A stretch of DNA of 64,000 nucleotides from Prorocentrum cordatum (Eukaryota; Sar; Dinophyceae; Prorocentrales; Prorocentraceae), in NCBI GenBank assembly GCA_963575745.1, contig CAUYUJ010020593.1, forward strand, positions 268,679-332,678. Direction: 5' to 3'. The translations under genes were made by a program, and so were the position numbers. The notes beneath the pieces were generated by a model. That model worked only from the letters and a program-made list of their open reading frames with translations, made no database searches and was not told the DNA's origin. Below, piece by piece: positions 33,965 to 45,031 of this stretch. Each line of letters starts with the position of its first letter. Positions within the stretch are counted from its first letter, which is position 1.

Positions 33965-35105
33965 CGTCCGATAGGGGGAGTTCAAGGGAGGGGGGTGGTA
34001 GCTAAGCCGCCTTTCATCCTTTTGGAAAGGGGGGGGAGTAGTTTCCTGCAGGGGAAAAGGAACAACATTGAGGAGGGAGGGGCTTCCGCCAGAGGAAGGT
34101 CAAGGGAGGGAGGGATGTTGCTATGCTCCGCCTTCCCATTTCGTAAGGTGGGGGAGGGGGGAGGGGGGGCTTCCCGGGTGCCGAAAGGGATTGAGGAGGG
34201 AGGGGCTTCCGCCAGAGGAAGGTCAAGGGAGGGAGGGATGTTGCTATGCTCCGCCTTCCCATTTCGTAAGGTGGGGGAGGGGGGAGGGGGGGCTTCCCGG
34301 GTGCCGAAAGGGAGGAGGGGGGGCTGCTAAGTCCGCCATTCCCTTTGGAAGTAAAACTGGGGGAGGGGGGGAGCTTCCGGCAGAGGAGGGTTAAGGGGAA
34401 TGTGGGGGGGTATCTAAGCTCCCCTCTTTCCTTTTCGTAAGGAGGGGAGGGGGGGTAGCCTGGGTGCCGAAAGGGGGGAGGGGACTGCTACGCCCCCCCC
34501 CATTTGAAAGTAAAGGGGGGGAGGGGGGGGGGGTAGCTTCCGGCAGAGGGGGGTCAAGGGAAGGGGGGGAACGCTAACAAACCCCACACACAGCGTAGGG
34601 GGGAAGGGCGGGGGTAATTTCCCGGGTGCCGAAAGGGGGATGGGGGGGGGGGGGGGGGGGGGGCCTTGCTAAATAAAAGTCTACCCCCCCTATGGGACCA
34701 AAACAGGGGGGGGAAGCTTCCGGCCGAGGGGTCCCGGGGAGGGTGGTGGTAAGCTGAGCCCTTCCTCCCTTTGCGTAAGGGGGAAGGGGGGTAAGCTTCC
34801 CAGTGCGCGAAAGGGGGGGCTCTAAGCTCCCCCCCCCTTTGGAACCACCAAGGGGGGGGGGGATAGCTTCCGGCAGAGGGGGTCAAGGGGAGGGGGGGGT
34901 AGCTAAGCTCCCCCCTCCCTTTGGAAAGGGGGGGGGGTAGCTAAGCTCCCCCCTCCCTTTGGAAAGGGGAGGAGGGGGGGACGTAGCTTCGGAGTGGCGC
35001 AAGGGGGGGAGGGGGGTGTAGCTTCAGGGGGGAGGCGAAAAAGGGGGGGATGGGGGGGGCTTGCAGCAGGGGAGGTGGAAGGGAGGGGGGGGGTAGCTAA
35101 GGGGA
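33965..35105. repeat. G-run/C-run repeat block with a 123-bp duplication
   Basis: Long G runs alternate with GGGTAGCTAAG, GCTTCCGGCAGAGG and GGTGCCGAAAGGG. A near-identical 123-bp unit starts at 34067 and again at 34190. The period is a multiple of three, so ORFs repeat across it. Related to the sequence on both sides of the copia element. Confidence 0.8.
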
Positions 35106-35850
35106 AACCCCTCACACCTTTGCGTCGGCACTGTGGGCGCGCTCTCTCCCATGTACGCTTCGTATCCGTTTTGGATGCGTTTCAGAGACAAGCCATCTAC
35201 TTGTCAAAGACGTTGCGCATACGCTTCGTGGTCGGTTGGCAAACGTTTCGAACGCGCTTCTGAAACGTACCGCATATGTACGTTTCGCACGCGTTGAAGC
35301 TAACTTCTGGATGCGCGCCCCATCAGTTTCGGAACCGTGTGAAACAAATTCGGTATAGTTTCGTATACTATCGTTGGCACTGCCGTCTTGGAATGCCTTG
35401 AGTCTATCAAACTCTCCTAAGATACTTAGAACTCGCATATGATGACGCAGTGGAGCAGACTAAATCCCAACTCCGCGCGATGAAAACCGAGAGAGTTCCC
35501 CCAAGGGATACCATACCATTCGAGCTTTCATTGCCAAGACGACCATGCAACAAACCATGTTGTTTACATAGCCCTGTCTGGCGGCTGGGATCTGGGCCGT
35601 CGCGCTGGGATCTGACCCCATCGCCCCCTCCTCCCCCCCCATCCCCCTCTGCGCGCGACTGATCCGAGGAGGCACGGCCCCGGCGACCCCCGTGCGTCGC
35701 ACGCCTCCGCTGGGCCTCTTGGATGGGGTCGGAGCAGATGGGGTCGGAGGATCGCGACGCCTGGGCGACGCGGCTCGACGCGGAGCCCGATGTTCTCCAC
35801 GCCCACGTCGCCGATGCATCGCCGACGTGACGGTGACGGTGCCCGCAAGA
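35106..35850. other. No gene recognised
   Basis: 35106-35300 has several CGTTTCG/ACGCTTCG repeats and the inverted pair GAAACGTAC/GTACGTTTC near 35262-35288. The rest is unremarkable. Confidence 0.5.
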
Positions 35851-36480
35851 GTGTCCACGCGAAAGGACTCCGCGGGGCGGAGCCGGAGCGCCCGAAGAAG
35901 GGCAAGCGACGCAGACTGCTGGCAAGGGTCGCTACTACGTCTCAGGCTAGACCATGGTCGGGGATCTGCTGACCCGGGTCAATCCAGACCCGGGTCAGTC
36001 AGGCCTTGCAGGATCCTGCAAGATCCTCGGAGATCCTGCACCCCAACCCAGGTCAACGCGAAGGATCCTGCAAGCTCATGCAGGATCCTGCGCCCAAGCC
36101 CGGGCCAATGCGACCCTGGCCCTGCAGGGATCCTGCAAGAGCGGGGCGCTCTGGCTGACCCCCGCTTGCACTGACCCCCGTCTCTTGAGCCCCGACATGG
36201 ATCACAAAACAGTGTTCCGGCTCATTCCACAGAGGTGCTGTGGCCACGTCGATCCACTCGTCTCTGGAGGGGAGGGGGCAGGAATGCCCACGCGAGGGGA
36301 CTCCGCGGGGCGGAGCCGCAGCGCCCGAAGAAGGGCAAGCGACGCAGCCTGCTGGCAGGGGTCGCTCCTACGTCTCGGGCTCGACCATGGATCACAAAAC
36401 CGTGCTCCGGCCCATGCCACGGTGGTGCGGCGGCCGCGTCGGCCCACTCCTCTGGTCTGGAGGGGAGGGGGCAGGAGGGC
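35851..36480. repeat. Duplicated ~105-bp block around a palindrome cluster
   Basis: 35851-35955 and 36288-36392 are near copies, both with the hairpin-forming GACTCCGCGGGGCGGAG and GAAGGGCAAGCGACGCAG. A second pair, ATGGATCACAAAAC, heads 36198 and 36388. Between them, 35970-36140 is a cluster of GACCCGGGTC and GGATCCTGCA palindromes, including the perfect 16-mer TTGCAGGATCCTGCAA at 36006-36021. Confidence 0.7.
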
Positions 36481-36900
36481 CCAGAGTCGAGCCTACCATC
36501 CGGAGCGGCGGATGGGCGTGGACCGGACCGGCGGAGATCGGCAGCCGAGCCGGGAAACGTCGAATCGGCGGGCACCGGCAGGCTGGTATGCCTCCAGTGG
36601 AAAATCGGAGTCCAAATCGAAATCCCAAGCCGCATCGAATCGGAATCGGAAGCCATCGAAGTCGAATCAAACCGACTCGGCGGAAAAGAAACGAGCCCTG
36701 AGGGGGGAGGTTCGGTAATCATGTCCCTCTGCCGTATCGTGTCGGTGGGGACTGGATGTTTTCCAAATTATTCCAGGTGTCTCCAAATGCCGGGGTCTCC
36801 TCCGAGCTCCCGCGGCCCACGAGCACCGGGGCGCTGATGCTTGTCTGAGTGCGGGCCTCCAGACTCTTTTCTTGGCCCATCGGTTTGTCAAAAGACAACA
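36481..36900. other. No gene recognised
   Basis: GC-rich and AATCGGAATCGGAA-rich (36590-36680). Overlapping ORFs lack domains. Confidence 0.5.
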
Positions 36901-37190
36901 TCAGTCCTCACTCCTCCTCCTCCTCCAGCCTCCTCTCACCTCCCTCCTCCGCCCACTCCTCGTCCTCAACCTCCTGCTCGTCCTCCTTCCCTTCTCACCT
37001 CCCCTTCTCGTCCCTTCTGATCAAGCCCTCTGCTGCTGATCGTCCTATTTCTCCTCCTCCTCCTCCTCCTCCTCCTCGTTCTCCTCCTCGTTCTCCTCCT
37101 CCTCCTCCTCCTCCTCCTCCTCCTCCTCCTCCTCCCCATTCCTGCCTCGTAATCCCTTCTCCCTCCTCCCTACGCCCTCGTCCTTCCCCT
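36901..37190. repeat. (CTC)n tract
   Basis: Interrupted CTC/CCT repeats, purest at 37050-37135. Confidence 0.9.
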
Positions 37191-37418
37191 TACGAATATG
37201 ATGCATCGTCTGCAGACTGATAAGCTGATGATGACTATCTTCATTAATACTCTCATGGGTATGACTCCCACTATGTGCTATTACTCTAATTGTTGTTCGT
37301 GTACATCATCATCCCTCTTTCACTTCCTCCGTCCTTCCGGCCTCCTTCCTCCTGCCTCCTCCGTCCCGGCTGCCTCCTCCCTCGGCCTCCTCGCTCCTTC
37401 CTCACCCTGGCAGCAGTG

Positions 37419-37967
37419 TTAGCAAGAAAGCGGCCAACGCATATCCTCTCCTTTTGCGGGGAAGGCCCGACCAGACGCGGCTCGGGGAAGACTGCGACCT
37501 TGCACGATGATGGCCAGGAGGACGAGGAGAGCGACGACTAACAAGGGAGCCACGGCGAAGCAAGCGACGAGGTCCTCCATGAGCAGCGTCAGCTCCATCC
37601 TCCGCTCGATCCTGGCGATATGCTGAGCCGTGGGGGAAGGGAGGAGGCTTGCTCGGCTCGTCAGGGCAAACTCGATGGGCGGGGAAAGTGAAGGCGCTCT
37701 GCCCAACTGTGCCACGGACGACCCGCCCCCCCCGTCAAGGTCTGCCGCCATGATGCCCACAGCCGACTGCATCGCGCAGATGATGAGGCTGTGGAGACAC
37801 GGGGGGGCGGGAAGGGGGGAGGAGGCGAGGACGTAGGGGCACCTAACTTCGCGCGTCGCGCTGCGCGAAGCGTGAGTAAACTTCGCGCTCTCGCGCCCCC
37901 CCCTCCCCAAAGGAACAGAAAGGAACATGACGACGAATCGGAGCCGAACCGCGACGCGCGAATCCAC
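37419..37967 (-). CDS. Doubtful small membrane-protein ORF
   Basis: The 182-aa minus-strand ORF has one convincing hydrophobic segment (about residues 130-155, rich in Ala/Leu/Val/Ile) preceded by a mixed-charge helix. This is less repetitive than its neighbours. There is no family match I recognise, no intron or splice evidence and no conserved context. Overlapping ORFs exist in other frames, and it could easily be spurious. Confidence 0.12.
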   Translation of the reverse strand: MDSRVAVRLRFVVMFLSVPLGRGGRESAKFTHASRSATREVRCPYVLASSPLPAPPCLHSLIICAMQSAVGIMAADLDGGGGSSVAQLGRAPSLSPPIEFALTSRASLLPSPTAQHIARIERRMELTLLMEDLVACFAVAPLLVVALLVLLAIIVQGRSLPRAASGRAFPAKGEDMRWPLSC

Positions 37968-38382
37968 TCGCGCCCTCGAGGGCGCCCTGGAGGACGAGGG
38001 GGGGGGAAGGGGGAGGGGAGGGCGACGAGGGGGGGGGGGCGGAAGGGGAGAAGAGCGGATGCGGCGGAGCAGGTCGAGGGATTGGGGCAGGGCAGGGCTC
38101 GAGCCAAACGGTGGTTTGGCAATCTCGTGGACGTTTTCGCTTTGACTTCGTTCTGCAACAAATGTGGAGCGAAGACAGAACTAGGGATGACGAAACCAAA
38201 ACGAAAACGGAAAGCACTGTTGAACTCGAGCCCTGGGGCAGGGCAGTGCAGGGCGGAAAAGCGGCGCTCGGACGGCGGAGGGATGCGTGGTGGGGGGTCA
38301 AAACGGAAAAAATGAAAGAGGGAGGGACAGCAGTCGGGAGTTTGCTAGAATACCCTGCCCAATTCTCCGGTGGCCCGACGGC
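37968..38382. other. No gene recognised
   Basis: G-rich block (37980-38060) then mixed sequence leading into a CTC tract. Confidence 0.5.
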
Positions 38383-38765
38383 CTCCTCCTCCTCCTCCTC
38401 CTCCTCCTCCTCCTCCTCCTCCTCCTCCTCCCCCTCCTCCTCCTCCTCCTTCCCTCCCCTCCCTCCTCCTCCCCCCTCCTCGTCTTCCTCTCCTCCTCTC
38501 CTCCACCTCCTCCTCCTCCATCTCCTCCTCCTCCTCCCCCTCTCCCCCTCACCCCTCCCCTCCCCCTCCACCCCCCACCCTCACCCCGACCCCTCCTCCT
38601 CCTCCTCCCCTCCTCCTCCTCCTCCTCCCTCCTCCCCTCCTTCCTCCTTCCTCTTCCTCTCCTCCTCCCTCCTCCTCCTCCTCCCCCTCCCCCTCCTCCT
38701 CCTCCTCTCCTCCTCCTCCTCCTCCTCCTCCTCCTCCTCCTCCTCCTCCTCCCCCTTCCTCCTCG
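38383..38765. repeat. (CTC)n tract
   Basis: About 380 bp of CTC with CCC interruptions. Ser, Leu or Pro homopolymer ORFs on one strand and Gly, Arg or Glu on the other. Confidence 0.95.
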
Positions 38766-39682
38766 CCCGCCAGCGCCTCCAGGAGAGTGTTGGTGGTAAC
38801 CCCAGGATTCTCAGGGTGTCCCAGACGGCCTCCAGGGCCCCCCGCCCCACGAGGCCCAGAGGGCCCCAGGGGCTCCAAAACGGAGCGCAAAGCTGGGGGC
38901 ACCTTGGGCCAGGGGCACTTCTAGCAACACCCGAAACATGGGGGTGGGGCACGCGAGAGAGGAGAGGGGCGCAGCGACGAAAACAACAACGAGGGCAACA
39001 GCAAGGAGATCGCCCGAGACTGCGCAGTATATATATAAATGTATATATATATATATGTGTATACAGCGTCGGCCGCTTATGCCTCATAACCACGCATGCA
39101 CAACTCATCCCACGGTGGGTAGTCTCTCGGCCAAGCATCCTCGGTGCCCCAAAAGGACCGCTCTACAGCTGAACCGTGAGGGAGGTTTCACACCGCACTC
39201 TACGCATCTCAAGCTGTATCCACACCGCACGCTAATCATGTCATTGTTCATGCGTACGGCCGATGTGAACAGTCCAAGCTCATACAATGCCGTCCAAATG
39301 TCGTAGGCTCTGGGCGGAACGTCCTCAGGTCCCAGTCCGTTTCGTTTGCGCATGCGCCACAATGCACAATACTGCCGGGCCGCAAAGTTTAAGCCAACGG
39401 AGTCCGAAGCTCTTCTGGGCAGTCGGGCTACGCCTCCCGAAGCCCAGGGGCCGTGGTTCATACTCCAAGCTTCCATGCACTGAGATGGCCCAAAGGCCCG
39501 CCCTGGGCCGCTCTGGGAAGTTCCTTGGGCCATCTTGGCGGCCCTGGGGGCTCGCGCAGGGCGCCAACATCACTAGATCGACGACCTGCCAGTCCACCCC
39601 AGCCCAACCCGAAGATCCAGATTTCGGGCTGGGGGGAGGGTACGGGTTCCACGTGTTTTTCCCAATGGTCCCCGACGCCCCA

Positions 39683-39688
<6 letters not shown>
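38766..39688. other. No gene recognised
   Basis: Includes a short TA-rich stretch at 39029-39062. No domain or RNA gene. Confidence 0.5.
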
Positions 39689-39779
<91 letters not shown>

Positions 39780-39785
39780 ACACAC
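39689..39785. repeat. (CA)n/(ACGC)n microsatellite
   Basis: CA repeats flank a core of ACGC repeats (about 39714-39746). Confidence 0.95.
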
Positions 39786-41026
39786 TCTGGGAATGGAGCG
39801 CAAAGTAGGGTCTTCTGGTTGGGTCGGGGTGCTTCGGTTGGTGGTGGTGAACGACCTACGCGCTTGCAGGATGTCCGCAAGCTCGTCGTGACGGTCTGAA
39901 GAGCGTACAACGCAGCCCCAGAAGATGTACCCAAGAGGGCCCAGGGAGGGGGAAAATTCGAAGAAGCCTCGAGAGTACTCGAGAGCCCGTTCCCAGGAAG
40001 CCGTTCCTCAAAAGTGGCCCCCAGCGCCGCAAGCCAGATTTCAAGGTGTCGCAAGAGGCCTCAAACCGTTCCCAGGAATCCGTTACCTGAAGATGGCCTC
40101 AAAGCCGCATGCAAGCCTTCAAAGCGCCACAAAGAGGCCCCCAGGGGCCTCCCGGAAGCCCCAAAAGACTCCCAAGAGGCTTCATAGAAGAATGGTCCGC
40201 GGAATGGGGGATCAGAAGAGACAAGAAGAGGCAAAAGTAGAGGCAAACCGTGTTATGGCAGTGGCGGCACTCTGCAGACCACACACAACATTGAGGCAAA
40301 AGAAGATATTGGGAAAGCTCGGGGGAGTCTTCAGCACCCGCTTCAGACACTGGTCGATGAACATATCCTGCGGCAGGACACAGCACTGCATGACAAACTG
40401 ACCCACGATACAACACGTATACACACAAGTTGCGATTCAGCCCTGCGTCATGGCTCACGCTGCAAGATCACCGGATAATAAATACGTTCGAGTGTCGACT
40501 CACGTGATTTCTTGTACAACATACTTAAAACGCCTCTCGAAATACGTTTCTCTCCTGGGCTTCGAGTTGTAAAGGAACGGCTCGTCACGAGACGAAAGTG
40601 AACATGTCGTCGCAAGGGTGCTTGCAGTGAAGAGGAAGAGGCGTTTATGATGAATGGGAACCCAGCAAACAAGCGAAATTCCCCTGATAGACTGTCCGCC
40701 TAGGTGCAAGCTCGACGCCGCGCACAGACAAATCAAAATTTGACAAATCGCTTGGTCACGTGCGCCTCATCATGTATTGGGTGCCTGCTGCTGATGCCGC
40801 TGTGTCTCTTGCCGGGGCCTTCCGATCCCGAGAGCGCCCCAGCAGCGGCCCTGGAAATCAATCGCCGATGCAGCGCACATCCCCCTCAGTACATCCCCGT
40901 CTCCCTACTTGTCCGCGATGTCTCTCGTCCATCCCGTCTCCTTCGGTGCGTCACCCCTCCCTGTCGCACCTCCCGGTATGTCGGTGGAGCGGGCAAGACG
41001 TTCCGCCTGAGCCTTCCTCACACACT
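39786..41026. other. No gene recognised; weak GAGGCC repeats
   Basis: 39950-40190 has loose repeats on CAAGAGGC and CCTCAAA, the complement-sense relative of 13850-14110. The remainder shows nothing definable. Confidence 0.45.
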
Positions 41027-41028
41027 TA

Positions 41029-41209
41029 CTCCAGATTTCGTAATAAAAGGGAGGGGGTCCGGACCCTCAAAGACAAGCCATTTCAGACCTCCCCCGTGGG
41101 AGAACCCTCCAAAACATCGTCCCCAGACCCCCCCAGGCCCTCCAAGATAGCCTGGAAGAGACCCCCCCCCCGAAATGAGACCCCCCTCCCTTTATTACGA
41201 AATCTGGAG
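41029..41209. mobile_element. MITE family B, copy 1 (Stowaway-like, TSD TA)
   Basis: Starts CTCCAGATTTCGTAATAAA and ends with its complement TTTATTACGAAATCTGGAG. TA lies at both borders (41027-41028 and 41210-41211). The 181-bp body contains no ORF. A CTCC start, TA target and small size are the hallmarks of Stowaway/Tc1-mariner miniature elements. Confidence 0.9.
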
Positions 41210-41481
41210 TACCGTGCGGACATGGCAGTCCGCAACAACTGCATGGCTGGACGGGGCGTCTTCTCGGGAGGGGACTCCCGCCGCAGCTCCGCGCGCACTC
41301 GTCGTCCAAGGAGGCAGTCGCTTCAGGGACGGAGGGGCTGGTTGTCGGCATGTTGCTCTCGCCCGAGCGCCGCGCACGTGCGCCTCCAGACGATGCAGCA
41401 GTGCCCAGGATGGAGGGCGGCCCTTTGTCAAACGACGGCTCTCGCCTCGTCGTCGCGCGCCGCACAGTGCAGCAACGTTTA

Positions 41482-41535
<54 letters not shown>
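41482..41535. repeat. (TA)n microsatellite
   Basis: TA repeats, some in AAT/ATA register. Confidence 0.95.
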
Positions 41536-41537
<2 letters not shown>

Positions 41538-42071
41538 GGGATGGAGTTCAGGTGGTTGTCGAAAGGGAGCTCCCGCCTTAGCGCCGCGCACGTATATGTT
41601 TCAACGCTGGATGCGAATGGAGATAGGAAAATGCGTTCGCCATGCGGTTATCGCTCGAGACTTCCCCACTCGCAAGGACCCGATGCTTCAACACATGTAG
41701 CACTGCACGGATCAAAGGAGGTTCCTTTCACATTGAGATCTCGCTTGAGACGTCCAATAAATCTATGAACAAATGGTAAATGTGTGCACAGGGTGGGGGG
41801 TGGTCCTCTTTCTCCCCGGACAACTGATCGGACTGTATGATCATAGTTGCTCGCATTCTTGAATACGTGACAGAAGGATGCAAGGCCAGTTCTGTTCAAA
41901 CCGGTGCCTTCGAGAACAGGACAGGCCCATGTAGTGCTGGTCTTCGAAAGAGGGCGCTTGCCGTAGCGAGAAGGGAATATTGCACGAACGTGCGAGGAGG
42001 GGACCAGGGACGGGTGGGTGTAGTGCCGCATCGCTGACACAACTTGGGTCCTCTCAGGAACGTCATCAGGC
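41536..42071. other. No gene recognised
   Basis: Spacer between the two family B elements. Short ORFs only. Confidence 0.5.
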
Positions 42072-42073
42072 TA

Positions 42074-42252
42074 CTCCAGATTTCGTAATAAAAGGGAGGG
42101 GGTCCGGACCCTCCAAGACAAGCCATTTCAGACCTCCCCCGTGAGAGAACCCTCCAAAACATCGTCCCCAGACCCCCCCAGGCCCTCCAAGACAGCCTGG
42201 AAGAGACCCCCCCCGAAATGAGACCCCCCTCCTTTTATTACGAAATCTGGAG
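42074..42252. mobile_element. MITE family B, copy 2 (Stowaway-like, TSD TA)
   Basis: Nearly identical to copy 1, 1.04 kb away and in the same orientation, bordered by TA at 42072-42073 and 42253-42254. Differences are a few substitutions and the lengths of C or G runs. Confidence 0.9.
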
Positions 42253-42395
42253 TACATTTCAATGCAACGTGCCCTATAGCTCGGAGAGACCGTGCGTACG
42301 TAAAATGTGCCCACCGCCGGGGCCCCTTACACGTACGGCCCCCTGCGCAGCCACGAAAAGCCCAGGAACAATCCTCGTCACCTGCCCTTGCAATC

Positions 42396-43706
42396 CTCCT
42401 CCTCCTCCTCCTCCTCCTCCTCCTCCTCCTCCTCCTGCTACTCCGCGACCATTTTGGTAGGGAGGCCGCTTCGCGCCCAAGCCGCTCTTCGCCAAAAAGA
42501 AGCTTTGGACGCCCGAAATGGGTACGGAAAACATGAGCACAATGCCCGCCAACAACTGTTGTCCAGAACCAACAGCGGCCGCTGTTGGGCAAGAGGCCTT
42601 CTGTCTCAAATGGACACAGACCGCGGCGGCGCGGACATTGAGTCCCGTTCACAATTAACAGCAACTGCTGCTTGGCATCTCGTATTCCTCCTCCTCCTCC
42701 TCTCCTCCTCCTCCTCCTCCACCTCCTCCTCCTCCTCCTCCCCCCCCCCGCCTCCATCCTCCTCCAACCTCCTCCTCCTCCTCCTCCTCTCCTCCACCCA
42801 TCATCATCATCATCATCAACATCATCATCATCATCCCCCCCCTCCCCTCCCCCTCCCCCTCCTCCACCTCCTCCTCCTCCTTCTCCTCCTCCTCTTATTA
42901 TGTTTCACCTTCATATTAGTATTCACCGTATTAGCATGTTTCTTCTTAGTATTAGTATCATTAGTCTGCTTTTCTTCTGTTACCAATATGAGCATTACTA
43001 TTCTTCGTCGTCTTCATACTATTAAGATTATGAGTAGCCTCCTACCCTCTCCTCCTCTTCCGCCTCTTCCTCCTCCTCCTCCTGCTGCTCCTCCTCCTAA
43101 CCCATCCCTCCTCCTCCCCTGCTCCTCCCCCTCCTCCTCCTCCTCCTCCTCCTCCTCCTCCTCCTCCCCTCCTCCTCCTCCTCCTCCTCCTCCCGCCCTC
43201 CTCCTTTCCCTCCTCCTCTCCCTCCTCCTCCTCCTCCTCCTCCTCCTCCTACCTCCTCCTCCTCCTCCTCCTCTCCTCCTCCTTATCCTCCCCTGCCTCT
43301 ACCTCCTCCTCCTCCTCCTTCCTCCTCCTCCTCCTCCTCCTCCTCCCTCTCCTCCTCCTCCGCCCTCCTCCTCCCTCCCCCTCCTCCCTCCTCCTCACTC
43401 CTCCTCCCTCCTCCTCCTCCTCCTCCTCCTCCTCCTGCCTCCAATCCTCCTCTCCTCCACCTCCACCCTCCTCCTCCTCCCACCCTCCTCCTCCTCCCTC
43501 CCCGCCTCATCATCATCATCATTCATCACCCTCCTCAACCTCAATCCTCATCCTCATATCCCATCATCCTCATCGTCATCCACATCATCACCTCATCCTC
43601 ATCCTCTATCCCATCCTCAACCTCATCATCATGATCATCATCATCATCCATCATCATCATCATCTCAACATCATCATCATCATCAATCATACATCATCAT
43701 CATCAT
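42396..43706. repeat. CTC tracts passing into CAT repeats
   Basis: (CTC)n at 42396-42436 and, with breaks, 42688-43500, then (CAT)n to 43706. An AT-rich island at 42895-43030 interrupts it. The 486-aa ORF over the block is a Ser/Leu/Pro translation of the repeat. CAT repeats abut the left end of the tyrosine-recombinase element. Confidence 0.9.
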
Positions 43707-43870
43707 CCTGCGCGCCACCCGTGCCAGAGAACGTTTTGTGTTCGCAGGCCAGGCGAGAGATCACTGAACACGGACCGACTCATGCCAAAGAGAGCGGGCA
43801 GTGGGGGAGGAAAGGGAGCAGGAAGGAGGACACACCACCACCACCGACGAGGAGGGGAAAAAGGGGAGGG
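43704..43870 (-). repeat. Terminal repeat B2
   Basis: Starts CATCCTGCGCGCCACCCG on the plus strand and matches B1 at 43991-44157 almost exactly. Differences include one T in a T run and the GA-rich tail. Confidence 0.9.
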
Positions 43871-43878
43871 AGGGCGGG

Positions 43879-43994
43879 CGAGAGAAAAGGCTGCGGAGGC
43901 AGATAAAGATGACCTTATCCAGCAACTCCGAGATGGACATTGATGTCCAGCGGCACTCATTCTGCCCCAGGATGAAAGTTCAAGAACACCCATC
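43879..43994 (-). repeat. Terminal repeat A2
   Basis: Matches A1 at 50261-50376: CGAGAGAAAAGGCTGCGG to GAACACCCATC on the plus strand. Confidence 0.9.
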
Positions 43995-44157
43995 CTGCGC
44001 GCCACCCGTGCCAGAGAACGTTTTTGTGTTCGCAGGCCAGGCGAGAGATCACTGAACACGGACCGACTCATGCCAAAGAGAGCGGGCAGTGGGGGAGGAA
44101 AGGGAGCAGGAAGGAGGACACACCACCACCACCGACGAGGAGGGGGAAGGAGAGGGA
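43991..44157 (-). repeat. Internal repeat B1
   Basis: Second copy of B, directly downstream of the methyltransferase ORF in element orientation. Confidence 0.9.
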
Positions 44158-44201
44158 CCCCAAGTCCCAAGATGGTTACTGGCAAAATGCCGTCAAAACG
44201 A

Positions 44202-45008
44202 TTAAATGGATATCATTTGTTGCACACGGGCCAGGTGCAGGCTCTGGACAGTACGCATGATTGCGGAAGCAAAGCAGTTGGCCATCCTCCTGGGGTAACT
44301 TTGCGCGACCTGGGTCCAGAGCTTTCCAGAGGCTGGGTCGCGACCAGTGAGGACGATGTGGGGCTTGAGCGTGTGAGCGCAGATTCCCCCTCGCAAATTA
44401 CACAACTTGGGCAAGCGGATTCTGAATCCGCTGCACCACGCCTGGACACGAGTGCGTTTCCTCCATCGGGTCCCGAACCCGCAGAAATCAAAAACAAGGC
44501 TTTGAGAGCTAGGGTGAGAGGCGAGTTTCAAGAGAGGGGGAACAGACCACAAGAAGGAGGAGGCAGGGTTCTCGAGGAAGGCAGGGGTCCCAAGACGCAG
44601 ACATGCTCGAATGACTTTCAGAGAAAAGATAGCCTGACTGTTGCCGTGTCGTGCCGCGGCCAAGGCTCGGCCCTGGAGGCCTGGGAGCCCCCAGATTGCA
44701 TTTGGTGCACGCAGTCTACGCCAGCTGGATTCTGGGGGGCCGTGGCGCGCCTGGGACCACGTGTTACAAGGGGTGCCGAGCCAGACGGCCAGCACGAGCC
44801 CTGAGGAGACCCAGCCGAGAAGGGTGCGTTGGATGACAGGCCGATCCAAATCAAACCACGGACGAGAAACGATGTCTGCAGCGATCACACCATACCCCAG
44901 ATTTTTCACCCCTCGGCTGAGCCCCTCGGAGCCTGCAAAGAGCTCTAGAAAACTATGTCGTTTGTTGCGACGGGCAGCCGACAGCGCTGCCCTGAGCAAT
45001 GAGCGCAT
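44202..45008 (-). CDS. C5-cytosine-methyltransferase-like protein (3' ORF)
   Basis: 268 aa. The ATG at 45008 is 23 nt beyond the recombinase stop. Residues about 20-30 read LELFAGSEGLSRG, resembling motif I (FAGxGGLSxG, AdoMet binding). LGTPCNTWSQ near residue 80 matches motif IV with the Pro-Cys nucleophile but Asn in place of Gln. FLENPASS near residue 145 resembles motif VI (ENx). GFGTRWRKRTRV further on resembles motif VIII (QxRxR-like). A target-recognition domain is not obvious and the protein is short. It could be an active element-borne DNA methyltransferase or a degenerate relative. DIRS-type elements are known to carry a different, adenine-type methyltransferase upstream of the recombinase, so the position and type here are unusual. 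Confidence 0.75.
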   Translation of the reverse strand: MRSLLRAALSAARRNKRHSFLELFAGSEGLSRGVKNLGYGVIAADIVSRPWFDLDRPVIQRTLLGWVSSGLVLAVWLGTPCNTWSQARHGPPESSWRRLRAPNAIWGLPGLQGRALAAARHGNSQAIFSLKVIRACLRLGTPAFLENPASSFLWSVPPLLKLASHPSSQSLVFDFCGFGTRWRKRTRVQAWCSGFRIRLPKLCNLRGGICAHTLKPHIVLTGRDPASGKLWTQVAQSYPRRMANCFASAIMRTVQSLHLARVQQMISI

Positions 45009-45031
45009 TCGGGCGGCCACCTGTCGATCGC

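Noticed and set aside
38111-39172. 353-aa Ser/Leu-rich ORF and its partners, and similar ORFs at 42307-43767, 49859-51007 and 52518-53577
   Set aside because: Almost entirely CTC/GAG microsatellite translation, with flanks lacking domains.
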